NCBI RefSeq assembly: GCF_002803065.1
Contig: NZ_NNBL01000004.1
Span: 469,909-533,908, forward strand
From: Streptomyces sp. CB01635
GTDB lineage: Bacteria > Actinomycetota > Actinomycetes > Streptomycetales > Streptomycetaceae
DNA: 64,000 nt
Direction of reading: 5' to 3'
How positions within the stretch are numbered: the first letter of the stretch is position 1; every line of letters begins with the position of its first letter. Positions 44,386-53,413 of the stretch are shown here, piece by piece. The notes beneath the pieces were generated by a model. It made no database searches and had not been told where the DNA came from. It saw only the letters and a list, made by a program, of their open reading frames with translations. Made by a program: the position numbers and the translations under genes.

Positions 44386-46476
44386 ATGGGGGGCGTACCG
44401 ACAAAGAGGCGCCGGGCAGCCGTGCCCTGGACGCTGCTCGGCCTGTGGATCGTCGTGCTCGCGATCGCCGGGCCCTTCGCCGGCAAGCTGAGCGACGTCC
44501 AGCACGACCGGGCCGTCGACTATCTGCCGGCGAGCGCCGACTCCACGCAGGTGGCGAAGATCCAGGACGAACTGCCGGGCGGCGAGAGCACCGAACTCGT
44601 CCTCGTCTACCACCGCGACGGCGGGCTCACCGCGGCCGACCGCACCACGGCCGCCGCCCAAGTCGCCCGCATCGACCGGGGCTTCGACCTCACCGCCGTC
44701 CCGAAGGGCGTACCGTCCCGCGACGGCGCCACCCTCATGTACCCGGTCGCCAGCACCACACCGGGACACGACGAGAAGGCCCGTGACGCCTTCGTCAACG
44801 ATGTGCGCGACATCGCCCACGACACCGACGGCCTGAGCGTCGACACCGGCGGAGCAGGAGCGCTCGCCACCGACGCGAGCGAGGTCTACGGCTCGCTCGA
44901 CGGCCCCCTGCTCTACACGACCGTCGCCGTCGTCGCGATCCTGCTCATCCTCATCTACCGCAGCCCCTTCCTGTGGCTCGTGCCGCTCGTCGTCGCGGGC
45001 GTCGCCGACTTCCTGTCGATGGGCGTCGCCTACGGACTCCACCAGGCGGTCGGCACCACCGTCAGCGGCCAGAGCTCCGGCGTGATGACGATCCTCGTCT
45101 TCGGCGCGGGCACCGACTACGCGCTGCTCCTCGTCTCCCGCTACCGCGAGGAACTGCGCCGCATCGAGCGGCCCCACGACGCGATGCGCGCCGCACTGCG
45201 CGGCTGCGGCCCCGCCGTCCTCGCCTCGTCGGGGACCGTCGCCGTCGGCCTGTTCTGCCTGCTCGCCGCCGACCTCAACAGCAGCCGCGGCATGGGGCCG
45301 CTCGGCGCCGTGGGCGTCCTGTGCGCACTCGCCGCCATGCTGACGCTGCTGCCCGCCGTCCTCGTCCTGCTCGGAAGGCGCGTGTTCTGGCCGCTCGTCC
45401 CTGCGTACGGCTCCACGCCCAAGGCCCGCAGGTCCCTGTTCGCGGCGATGGGCAGTTCGGCCGGGCGCAGGCCGCTGACCGTCCTCGCCTCCGGCGCCCT
45501 GCTCCTCGGGGCGCTCGCGCTCGGCGTGTTCAGCCTGCCCGGCAGCCTCAAACAGGAGGACACCTTCACCGACAAGCCGGACTCCGTCGTCGCGATGCAG
45601 ACCCTGGCCGCCGCGTACCCCGAGCGCGGCAGCCAGCCCATCAGCGTGATCACCCCGACGGGCCGCGCCGGCGAGACGCTCGCCACCGCGCGCGACGTGC
45701 CCGGGGTCGCCGCCGCCGAGCAGGTGCGCAGCGGACACGGCTGGACGGAGATCTCCGTCACCGCCTCCTCCCCGCCCCAGTCCACGGGCGAGACGACCAC
45801 CATCGAGACCCTGCGCGACCGGCTCGACGGCAAGGGCTCGTACGTCGGCGGACAGAGCGCCCAGCAGCTCGACCTGAGGGACACCAACTCCCGTGACCGC
45901 AAGGTCGTCGTGCCGATCGTCCTGGCCGCCGTCCTGCTGATCCTCGTCGTGCTGCTGCGCAGCCTCGTCGCGCCGCTGATCCTGCTCGCCGCGGTCGTCG
46001 CCGTGTGGGGCGCCTCGCTCGGCATCGCCGGACTCGTCTTCGGGCCGCTGTTCGACTTCCAGGGCACCGACCCCGGACTCGGCCTGCTGACCTTCGTGTT
46101 CCTCGTCGCCCTCGGCGTCGACTACGGCATCTTCCTGATGCACCGCATGCGCGAGGAGTCCCTCGCGGGCGCCGAACCGGGAGCCGCCGCGCTGACCGCG
46201 CTGCGCACCACGGGAGGGGTGATCGCGTCGGCCGGACTCGTCCTCGCCGCGACGTTCTCGGTCCTCACCAACATGCCGCTGGTGTCGCTCGTCGAGATGG
46301 GCTTCGTCATCGCGGTCGGCGTGCTCCTGGACACGTTCCTCGTCCGTACGTACCTGGTGACGTCGGCGAGCATGGCACTCGGCCGTGCGGTGTGGTGGCC
46401 CGGGCCGCTGTCCAGGAAGCCGCAAACCCTGCCACCGGCCCAGGAACCGGAGCGCACCCTGGCGCCCACACCCTGA
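44386..46476 (+). CDS. MMPL-family RND transporter
   Basis: 696 residues from ATG 44386, with GAGGGAGG upstream. Two MMPL repeats, each with an extracellular loop and a helix bundle: the first with FGAGTDYALLLVSRYREEL, the second with FLVALGVDYGIFLMHRMREE. These proteins export lipids or drugs, driven by proton flow. The gene is followed at 76 bases by a two-component system, which may control it. Confidence 0.9.
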   Translation: MGGVPTKRRRAAVPWTLLGLWIVVLAIAGPFAGKLSDVQHDRAVDYLPASADSTQVAKIQDELPGGESTELVLVYHRDGGLTAADRTTAAAQVARIDRGFDLTAVPKGVPSRDGATLMYPVASTTPGHDEKARDAFVNDVRDIAHDTDGLSVDTGGAGALATDASEVYGSLDGPLLYTTVAVVAILLILIYRSPFLWLVPLVVAGVADFLSMGVAYGLHQAVGTTVSGQSSGVMTILVFGAGTDYALLLVSRYREELRRIERPHDAMRAALRGCGPAVLASSGTVAVGLFCLLAADLNSSRGMGPLGAVGVLCALAAMLTLLPAVLVLLGRRVFWPLVPAYGSTPKARRSLFAAMGSSAGRRPLTVLASGALLLGALALGVFSLPGSLKQEDTFTDKPDSVVAMQTLAAAYPERGSQPISVITPTGRAGETLATARDVPGVAAAEQVRSGHGWTEISVTASSPPQSTGETTTIETLRDRLDGKGSYVGGQSAQQLDLRDTNSRDRKVVVPIVLAAVLLILVVLLRSLVAPLILLAAVVAVWGASLGIAGLVFGPLFDFQGTDPGLGLLTFVFLVALGVDYGIFLMHRMREESLAGAEPGAAALTALRTTGGVIASAGLVLAATFSVLTNMPLVSLVEMGFVIAVGVLLDTFLVRTYLVTSASMALGRAVWWPGPLSRKPQTLPPAQEPERTLAPTP

Positions 46477-46552
46477 CCGCCCCGCGGACCATACGGCGCC
46501 CCTCTCTTCCCGGAGGGGCGTCCTCCGCGCCCTCCTGACGGAAGATGAACCG

Positions 46553-47755
46553 GTGGACGTCAAACACATCCTGGTCCCGGGCCTCGGCCGGCGCGACGTC
46601 AGCGCCGCCCGGACCCTGCGCGAGGACACGCTCCTGGCCGCCGCCGTGGCGGTCGCCGCCGTCGTGATCGCCCTGACGACGAGCGGCAACGGCCGTCACC
46701 CCGACGCGCTCGGCTGGGCCCTGCTCCTGGCCGCGCACATCCCGTCGGCGTTCCGGCGGCGGGCGCCGCTGCGGGCGTTCCTCGGCCTCGTCGTCTGCGT
46801 CGCCCCGTACCACGCGCTCGACTACAACCACACCGCGCCGATGATCGTCTCCATGACCGCCCTCTACACGATCGCCGCGACAGGCCGCACTCTGCGCACC
46901 CTGTTCCTCGGCGCCGGCGTCCTCGGCATCATGCTCGGCGTCAAGTTCGCGGAGGGCATGACCGAGGGCAAGGAGGCGTTGCGGATCTCCGGCTGGATCG
47001 TCGCGTTCCTCCTGGTCGGCGTCATCGTCCGTGTCCACCGCCAGTACGTCTCCTCGGTCGTGGAGCGCGCCGAGCGGGCCGAACGGACCCGCGAGGAGGA
47101 GGCGCGGCGCCGGGTCGCGGAGGAGCGGCTGCGCGTCGCCCGCGACCTGCACGACCTGCTCGCCCACAGCATCACCCTCGTCGGCGTTCAGACGTCGGTG
47201 GCCGCCCACGTCCTGCAGGCCGACCCGGACCGCCTGGACCGCGCCGCCGTGGCCAAGGCGCTCGACGACATCGCCGAGACCTGCCGCACCGCACGCGGCG
47301 AACTGCGCGCCACCCTCGAAGTGCTGCGCGCCGGCTCCGACGACAGCCGCGGCCCGCTCCCCGGGCTCGACGGGCTGCCCGACCTTGCCGAGGCCGCCCG
47401 CACCGCCGGAGCCACCGTCGACCTGTCCGTCGAGAACATGGAGGCCCCGCCCGCCGTGGGCGCCGCGGCCTACCGCATCGTCCAGGAGGCCCTCACGAAC
47501 GCCGTCCGGCACGGCGGCCCAGGACTCACCGTCCGCGTCGGCATCCGCAGCCGGGGCGACGCCCTCCACCTGCGCGTCGCGGACGACGGCGCACCTCCGC
47601 CCCCGCCCGGCCCCGAACCCGACCGGCCCCCGGGCTTCGGCCTGCTCGGCATGCGCGAGCGGGCCCGCAGCGTCGGCGGCACCCTCGACGCCGGGCCGCG
47701 TGCCCAGGGCGGATTCGAAGTCGCGGCGGTCCTGCCGACCGGGGGACACCCGTGA
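46553..47755 (+). CDS. Sensor histidine kinase (NarL/DesK class)
   Basis: 400 residues from GTG 46553. Four or five N-terminal membrane helices, a short coiled linker (RAERAERTREEEARRRVAEE), the HisKA_3 box LHDLLAHSITLVGVQ with the phospho-acceptor His, and a HATPase domain (RIVQEALTNAVRHGGPGL, GFGLLGMRERA). It autophosphorylates and passes phosphate to the regulator encoded next. The start overlaps no gene and has GGAAG nearby. The signal is unknown. Confidence 0.91.
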   Translation: MDVKHILVPGLGRRDVSAARTLREDTLLAAAVAVAAVVIALTTSGNGRHPDALGWALLLAAHIPSAFRRRAPLRAFLGLVVCVAPYHALDYNHTAPMIVSMTALYTIAATGRTLRTLFLGAGVLGIMLGVKFAEGMTEGKEALRISGWIVAFLLVGVIVRVHRQYVSSVVERAERAERTREEEARRRVAEERLRVARDLHDLLAHSITLVGVQTSVAAHVLQADPDRLDRAAVAKALDDIAETCRTARGELRATLEVLRAGSDDSRGPLPGLDGLPDLAEAARTAGATVDLSVENMEAPPAVGAAAYRIVQEALTNAVRHGGPGLTVRVGIRSRGDALHLRVADDGAPPPPPGPEPDRPPGFGLLGMRERARSVGGTLDAGPRAQGGFEVAAVLPTGGHP

Positions 47756-48432
47756 CCGAGCCCCAGCCCGTGCGCGTTCTCCTCGCCGACGACCAGACCC
47801 TCGTACGGGCCGCGTTCGCGATGCTCGTCGAGTCCGCGCCCGACATGGAGGTCGTCGGCCAGGCAGGCACCGGCCGCGAGGCCGTGGAACAGGCCCGCAC
47901 ACGCCGCGCCGACCTGATCGTCATGGACATCCGCATGCCCGACCTCGACGGCATCGAGGCGACCCGCCTCCTCGCCGCCGACGAGGACCTCGCGGGCGTC
48001 AAGGTCCTGATGCTGACGACGTACGACACCGACGAACACGTCGTCGAGGCGCTGCGGGCGGGCGCGTCCGGATTCCTCGTCAAGGACACCAAGCCAGCCG
48101 AACTCCTCGACGCCATCCGCACCGTCGCCGCCGGCGAGTCCCTGCTCTCGCCCGGCCCCACGGCCCGCCTGATCGCCCGCGTCCTGCGCGCTCCGGCCGA
48201 GCCCGGCCCCGTCCCGCCCGGCCTCGCCGCGCTCACCGGCCGCGAGAGCCAGGTCCTGACCCTCGTGGCGCGCGGCCTCACCAACACGGAGGCCGCCGAC
48301 GTCCTCGGCCTCAGTCCTCTCACGGTGAAGACGCACGTGAGCCGCATCATGGGCAAGCTGGGCGCGCGCGACAGGGCCCAACTCGTCATCGTGGCCTACG
48401 AGTCGGGCCTGGTCGAGCCGGGCGGCGCCTGA
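47752..48432 (+). CDS. NarL/FixJ-type response regulator
   Basis: 226 residues from GTG 47752, in a GTGA overlap with the kinase gene. Receiver domain with acidic pocket LLADDQTL and phospho-acceptor D59 in LIVMDIRMPDLDG, Lys in FLVKDTKPAEL. A C-terminal LuxR helix-turn-helix reads ARGLTNTEAADVLGLSPLTV. Likely target is the upstream MMPL transporter operon, by proximity only. Confidence 0.94.
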   Translation: MTEPQPVRVLLADDQTLVRAAFAMLVESAPDMEVVGQAGTGREAVEQARTRRADLIVMDIRMPDLDGIEATRLLAADEDLAGVKVLMLTTYDTDEHVVEALRAGASGFLVKDTKPAELLDAIRTVAAGESLLSPGPTARLIARVLRAPAEPGPVPPGLAALTGRESQVLTLVARGLTNTEAADVLGLSPLTVKTHVSRIMGKLGARDRAQLVIVAYESGLVEPGGA

Positions 48433-48447
48433 ACGCGCGGCGGCAGC

Positions 48448-48480
48448 GGCCCGCCGCCCCAAGGCCGGAAGGGGCGGGCC
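48448..48480. terminator. Bidirectional terminator between converging operons
   Basis: GGCCCG...CCCC pairs with GGGGCGGGCC, with a three-base bulge and a loop of about ten bases. It lies between the response-regulator stop and the stop of the opposing lyase gene. Confidence 0.65.
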
Positions 48481-48498
48481 GGAGGAGAGGAAACGCCC

Positions 48499-49434
48499 CT
48501 ACAGCAACCCAGCCCCGGCCAGAAACTTCCCGACCCGTTCCACCTCGCCCGCGGACAACGGAATCTGCGGAGCAGCCGTCACCGGGCAGTCGATCACGCC
48601 CCGCAGATACAGGGCTGCCTTGAACGCCCCGAGGGCGGACGAACTCCCGCCCATCCGCGCCGGATCCCCCACCCGCACCATCTGGAACAGCGCGCACAGC
48701 CGCTCCTGCTCGATCCGCGCTCGCTCCCGGTCACCGGCCCGGCAGTACGCGTACAGCCGCGCGTATCCGGCCGGGTCGACGTTCCCGAGACCCGGCACCA
48801 CCCCGTCCGCGCCCATCGCGAGCGCCGAGTCCACGGTCAGCTCCGACCCGGTCAGGACGCTGAACCCCGTGATGTCGGCGCGGGAGCGCGCCCCGATGAG
48901 GACCTCGCGGAACGCGCCCTCGTCACCGCTGGAGTCCTTCAGGCCGGCGAGCGTCCCGTCGGCGGCCAGGTCGAGCACGAGGTCCGCGCCCAGCTTGGAG
49001 TGCACCGACGCCGGGAGGTCGTAGGCGAAGACCGGCCGGCCGCAGCGCTGGGCCAACAGCCGGAAGTGGCGGGCGATCTCTGCCGGGTGGGTGCGCGTGT
49101 AGAACGGCGCCGTCGCGACGATCCCGTCCGCGCCGGCCTCCGCCGCCGTACGGGCGTGGTCGAGGACGCGCAGCGTCGCCATGTCGATCGCCCCGGCCAG
49201 GACGGGCAGCTGGCCGGCGACATGACCGACGACGGTGTCGATGACCACTTTGCGGTGCCGGTCGGGCAGGAAGGCCGCCTCGCTCGTCGAGCCGAGCACG
49301 AAGAGCCCGTCGACACCACCCGCGACGAGGTGGTCGACAAGGCGTACGAGGGAAGCGACGTCCACCTCGTTGTCCGGGGTCAGGGGCGTGCAGACGGGCG
49401 GGACGACTCCGGTCAGCGGGGTGGGTGATGTCAT
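48499..49434 (-). CDS. DapA-family aldolase/lyase
   Basis: 311 residues from ATG 49434. A TIM-barrel class I aldolase: GVVPPVCTPLTPD, the GSTSE loop, Y138 in VFAYDLP and the Schiff-base lysine K166 in LAGLKDSSGD. The family includes dihydrodipicolinate synthase, N-acetylneuraminate lyase and sugar-acid aldolases. Housekeeping dapA lies elsewhere in Streptomyces, and this one is last in an ABC-uptake operon (four-base overlap), so it probably degrades the imported compound. Substrate unknown. Confidence 0.9.
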   Translation of the reverse strand: MTSPTPLTGVVPPVCTPLTPDNEVDVASLVRLVDHLVAGGVDGLFVLGSTSEAAFLPDRHRKVVIDTVVGHVAGQLPVLAGAIDMATLRVLDHARTAAEAGADGIVATAPFYTRTHPAEIARHFRLLAQRCGRPVFAYDLPASVHSKLGADLVLDLAADGTLAGLKDSSGDEGAFREVLIGARSRADITGFSVLTGSELTVDSALAMGADGVVPGLGNVDPAGYARLYAYCRAGDRERARIEQERLCALFQMVRVGDPARMGGSSSALGAFKAALYLRGVIDCPVTAAPQIPLSAGEVERVGKFLAGAGLL

Positions 49435-50435
49435 GAGACCTCCTGGACGAGTTCGTGCGTGGACTGGCCTTCGCGCACGGGATGGTGGCAGCGGAACCGG
49501 TGCCCGTCACCGCCTGCCTCGAACTCCGGCATCGCCTCCGCGCACACCGCGTCGGCCTTCCAGCACCGCGTACGGAACGGGCAGCCGCTCGGCGGATGCG
49601 TCGCCGACGGTACGGGGCCGACCAGCGGAATCGGGTCGATCGGGTCGAGCAGCCCGGGTGTCGCCGAGAACAGCGCGCGGGTGTACGGGTGCCTGGCCCG
49701 GTCGAGCACGTCCTCGGACGGCGAGACCTCCACGATCCGGCCCAGATACATCGTGATCACACGGTCGCTCATCCGCCGCACGGTCTGGATGTCGTGCGAG
49801 ACGAACACGAGGGCGAGACCGAGGCGTTCCTTCAGGTCGAGCAGCAGATTCAGGATCTGCGCCCGCACCGACACGTCGAGCGCGCTCGTCGGCTCGTCCG
49901 CCACGACCAGGGCGGGTTCGAGGGCGAGGGCACGGGCGATCGCCACGCGCTGGCGCTGCCCGCCCGACAACTGCCCGGGCAGCGCCCCGGCGAGCGCGCT
50001 CGGCAGTCCGACCAGGGACATCAGCTCCCGTACGCGCTCCTCGCGCGTGGCGGTCGTGCCGCGGTGGTGGACGTCGAGTGGGTCGCGCAGGATCTGGCGG
50101 ACGGTCAGGCGCCGGTTCAGGGCGGTCGACGGGTCCTGGAAGATCATGCCGACGCCTTCGCCGACGGTGGCGCGCCGCTCGCCCGGCTTCATGGTCCACA
50201 GGTCGCGGCCGTCCACGACGACCGTGCCGGACGTCGGGCGCTGCACCCCCACGAGGACCTTGGCGAGCGTCGACTTGCCGCAGCCGGACTCGCCGACCAC
50301 ACCGACCGTCTCGCCGGGCGCCACGGACAGGTCGGCGCCGGTGAGGGCGTACACCCGGTCGCGGGCGAACAGGCCGCCGGAGCGGGCCCGGTGCACCACG
50401 TGGGCATCCCTCAACTCGACCACGGGATCCGTCAC
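49431..50435 (-). CDS. Peptide-type ABC transporter ATPase (DppF/OppF class)
   Basis: 334 residues from GTG 50435. Walker A GESGCGKSTLAKVL, signature LSGGQRQRVAIARAL, Walker B ALVVADEPTSALD and the H-loop SHD. A C-terminal oligopeptide-transporter domain with Cys cluster (GCPFRTRCWKADAVC) marks the Dpp/Opp family. It overlaps the preceding fused gene and the following lyase gene by four bases each. Confidence 0.94.
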   Translation of the reverse strand: MTDPVVELRDAHVVHRARSGGLFARDRVYALTGADLSVAPGETVGVVGESGCGKSTLAKVLVGVQRPTSGTVVVDGRDLWTMKPGERRATVGEGVGMIFQDPSTALNRRLTVRQILRDPLDVHHRGTTATREERVRELMSLVGLPSALAGALPGQLSGGQRQRVAIARALALEPALVVADEPTSALDVSVRAQILNLLLDLKERLGLALVFVSHDIQTVRRMSDRVITMYLGRIVEVSPSEDVLDRARHPYTRALFSATPGLLDPIDPIPLVGPVPSATHPPSGCPFRTRCWKADAVCAEAMPEFEAGGDGHRFRCHHPVREGQSTHELVQEVS

Positions 50436-52420
50436 TTGACAACCTCGCTTCCCCGGGGAGCCGGAACCGTGGGCGGCGGGACCACCGCCGGATGGTGACA
50501 GGCCGACGCATGCCGCCGGCCGCCGAGCAGATCGGGCGCCGTCGTCCGGCACACCTCGCTCGCCATCGGGCACCGGTCGGCGAACCGGCAGCCCGCCGGG
50601 AAGTCGGCCGGCGAAGGCACGACACCCCGGATCTGCGTCAGGCGGTCCGCCGCCGTCTCGAGCGACAGGACCGAGCCGAGCAGCCCGCGCGTGTAGTGGT
50701 GGGTGGGCGCCTCGACGAGGTCCGCCGTCACGCCCGTCTCCACGATCTGCCCGCCGTACATCACGACCACCCGGTCCGTGACGTCGGCGACGAGCGCCAG
50801 GTCGTGCGAGACGAGGATCAGCGCGAAGCCCAGCTCCTCGCGAAGCCGCAGCAGCAGCTCGATGACCTGCGCCTGCACGGTCACGTCGAGCGCGGTCGTC
50901 GGCTCGTCGGCGACGATCAGCTTCGGGCTGCGCGACAGGGCCATCGCGATGAGGACGCGCTGGCGCTGGCCGCCCGACAGCTCGTGCGGGTAGCTGCGCA
51001 GGGTCCGCTCGGGGTCGAGGCCGACGAGGGAGAGCAGCTCGGCCGGGGTGCGCCGGCCACCGCGGCGTACGACCTGCTTGAGCTGGGAGCGCACGGTCAT
51101 CGCCGGGTTCAGCGAGGACAGGGCGTCCTGGTAGATCATCGCCATGTCGTGGCCGAGGAGGCGGCGCCTGGCCCCCATCGAGCGGCCGATCAGTTCCTGG
51201 CCGTCGAAGGTGACCCGGCCGCGGATCCGCGCGCCCTTGGGTTCGAGCCCCATCACGGTCAGCGCGGTCAGCGACTTGCCGCACCCCGACTCGCCGACCA
51301 GGCCGAGCACTTCACCGGGGCGTACGTCGAAGGTGATGCCGTCGACGATGTCCACGCCGCCGTGCCGCGCGTCGAAGCCGATGGTGAGATCGGTGACCTG
51401 GAGGACGGGGTCGCCCTCGGGCAGGGGCCGGGCGCGGGACCTCAGCCGGGCGGCGGCCTCGGTGAGTCCGGGCAGTTCGAGGACGGTGCCGCTGCCGGGC
51501 TTCGGCGCTTCGAGGCGGTCCGCCTCCGCGCCGGACACGTCACGCGCGGCGGGCGCGGCCCACGCGTCGGACACGCCCTCGGACAGGATGTTGAGCGCCA
51601 GCACGGTGAGCAGCATCAGCAGACCGGGGAAGACGGTCGCCCACCAGCCCCCGATCAGGACCATGTTCTTGCCGTCCGCGATGACACTGCCCCACGACGG
51701 GTCGGGCGGCCGGACCCCCGCCCCGATGAACGACAGCGACGCCTCGAAGACGATGGCCTCCGCGACCTGCACCGTGCAGAAGACCAGGACCGGCGCCGCG
51801 CAGTTGACCGCCACGTGCCGCAGCACGATGTGCGGCGTCCGCGCCCCGATCACCCGCTCCGCCGTCACATAGTCCTCGCCGTACTGGTCGAGCACGTTGG
51901 CCCGTACGACCCGGGCGACCGGCGGAGTGAACAGGAACGCGATCGCGCAGATGAGTACGGGGATGCCGCCGCCGAACACGGCGACGAGGACCGCCGCCAG
52001 AGCGATCCCGGGGAACGCCATCACGACATCGAGGCAGCGCATCAGCGTCTCGTCGACCGCCTTGCGCGACGTCGCCGCGATCGCGCCGAGGACCGCGCCC
52101 ACCACTAGCGCGAGCAGCGTCGCGCCGAGCCCGATGGCGAGCGACCAGCGTGCCCCGTACATCAGCCGGCTGAGGATGTCGCGGCCCAGGCTGTCCTGGC
52201 CCATCCAGTGGCTGCCCGACGGATGTCCGGTGCCGTCGGTCTGCGACTGCTGGTCGAGCGGGTCGTGCGGTGCGAGCAGTGGCGCGAACAGCGCCACGAG
52301 GACGACGACGGCGACGACGGCGACCGCGATCCGGGACAGGACGGGCAGCCGGCGCAGGGACCGCAGCCGGATGCCCGGCCGGGACAGCGCCTCGGCTAGC
52401 GCTTTACGGGAGGTGACCAT
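50432..52420 (-). CDS. Fused ABC permease-ATPase (DppC-DppD type)
   Basis: 662 residues from ATG 52420. Residues ~1-290 are a DppC permease: five to six helices, the GQDSLGRDILSRLMYGARWS region and the EAA-like loop GARTPHIVLRHV. A linker of about 45 residues rich in Ala and Glu follows, then a full DppD ATPase (Walker A GESGCGKSLTALTV, LSGGQRQRVLIAMAL, LIVADEPTTALD, and a GCRFADRCPMASEVC cluster). Such fusions occur in actinobacteria but are less common than separate subunits. The start follows the permease DppB stop directly. Confidence 0.92.
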   Translation of the reverse strand: MVTSRKALAEALSRPGIRLRSLRRLPVLSRIAVAVVAVVVLVALFAPLLAPHDPLDQQSQTDGTGHPSGSHWMGQDSLGRDILSRLMYGARWSLAIGLGATLLALVVGAVLGAIAATSRKAVDETLMRCLDVVMAFPGIALAAVLVAVFGGGIPVLICAIAFLFTPPVARVVRANVLDQYGEDYVTAERVIGARTPHIVLRHVAVNCAAPVLVFCTVQVAEAIVFEASLSFIGAGVRPPDPSWGSVIADGKNMVLIGGWWATVFPGLLMLLTVLALNILSEGVSDAWAAPAARDVSGAEADRLEAPKPGSGTVLELPGLTEAAARLRSRARPLPEGDPVLQVTDLTIGFDARHGGVDIVDGITFDVRPGEVLGLVGESGCGKSLTALTVMGLEPKGARIRGRVTFDGQELIGRSMGARRRLLGHDMAMIYQDALSSLNPAMTVRSQLKQVVRRGGRRTPAELLSLVGLDPERTLRSYPHELSGGQRQRVLIAMALSRSPKLIVADEPTTALDVTVQAQVIELLLRLREELGFALILVSHDLALVADVTDRVVVMYGGQIVETGVTADLVEAPTHHYTRGLLGSVLSLETAADRLTQIRGVVPSPADFPAGCRFADRCPMASEVCRTTAPDLLGGRRHASACHHPAVVPPPTVPAPRGSEVVK

Positions 52421-53389
52421 CTAGCTCTGCGCCCCCCTGAGCCGCGGGTTGACCATCAGATACAGGATGTCGATGGCGAGGTTCACGACGACGAACCCGA
52501 CGGCCGTCGTCAGGACGACGCCCTGGACGACCGCCGGGTCACCGTTCTTCACCGCGTCGATCATCAGCTTCCCCATCCCCGGCAGGGAGAAGATCGTCTC
52601 CGTGACGACCGCCCCGCCCAGCAGATAGCCGACCCGCAGTCCGAGCACGGTCAGCGGATTGATCAGGGCGTTGCGCAGCACGTTGCGCCCCACCACGACG
52701 ACCGGCGGAAGACCGCTGCCGATCGCCGTACGGACGTAGTCCTTGTCCAGCTCCTCGACCACCGCCGTACGCACGATGCGCGTCAGCTGCGCCGCGACCG
52801 GCAGGGACAGTGACAGCGCAGGGAGTGTCATGCACTTGAGCCAGCCGCTGAAGGAGTCCGCCGGGTTGATGTAGCCGCCGGTCGGGAACCAGCCCTGCCC
52901 GACCGCCAGATACTGGATCATCAGCAGCGCCAGCCAGAACCCGGGCGCCGCAACCCCCGTCAGCGACACGACCCGGATGACCTGGTCGAGGAGCCGGTCG
53001 CGGTGGATGGCCGCCGTGACACCGAGCACCAGGGACACGACGACCGCGACCGCGAGGCCGAGGAACGTCAGTTGGAGGGTCAGCGGCAGCGCGGTGGTCA
53101 CCTGGTCGACCACCGGCTGCCGGGTCAGGGCGCTGACGCCCATGTCGCCCCGGACGAGATCGCCCACGAAGTGGAAGTAGCGCACGGGCAGCGGATCGAG
53201 CAGCCCGTTGCGCTCCCGGAAGTCGTGCAGCTGCTGAGGCGTCGGATTGGCGCCCTGGAAGAACGCCGACGCCGGATCGCTGTCCGAGAACCGCATCACG
53301 AGAAACACGAACAGGACGATGCCGAGCAGCAGCGGCACGAGCAGGACCAGGCGTCGGGCCAGAATTCTGGCGATCACGACCACGGGCAC
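52421..53389 (-). CDS. Peptide-type ABC transporter permease (DppB class)
   Basis: 322 residues from GTG 53389; a second GTG at 53383 is better spaced from GGGAG and could be the true start. About six helices, a long first periplasmic loop (SDSDPASAFFQGANPTPQQL), GDMGVSALTRQPV and the cytoplasmic motif AIGSGLPPVVVVGRNVLRNA. It pairs with the permease half of the fused downstream protein. Confidence 0.92.
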   Translation of the reverse strand: MPVVVIARILARRLVLLVPLLLGIVLFVFLVMRFSDSDPASAFFQGANPTPQQLHDFRERNGLLDPLPVRYFHFVGDLVRGDMGVSALTRQPVVDQVTTALPLTLQLTFLGLAVAVVVSLVLGVTAAIHRDRLLDQVIRVVSLTGVAAPGFWLALLMIQYLAVGQGWFPTGGYINPADSFSGWLKCMTLPALSLSLPVAAQLTRIVRTAVVEELDKDYVRTAIGSGLPPVVVVGRNVLRNALINPLTVLGLRVGYLLGGAVVTETIFSLPGMGKLMIDAVKNGDPAVVQGVVLTTAVGFVVVNLAIDILYLMVNPRLRGAQS

Positions 53390-53413
53390 GAACTCCCTTG
53401 CGAGATAGCCGCG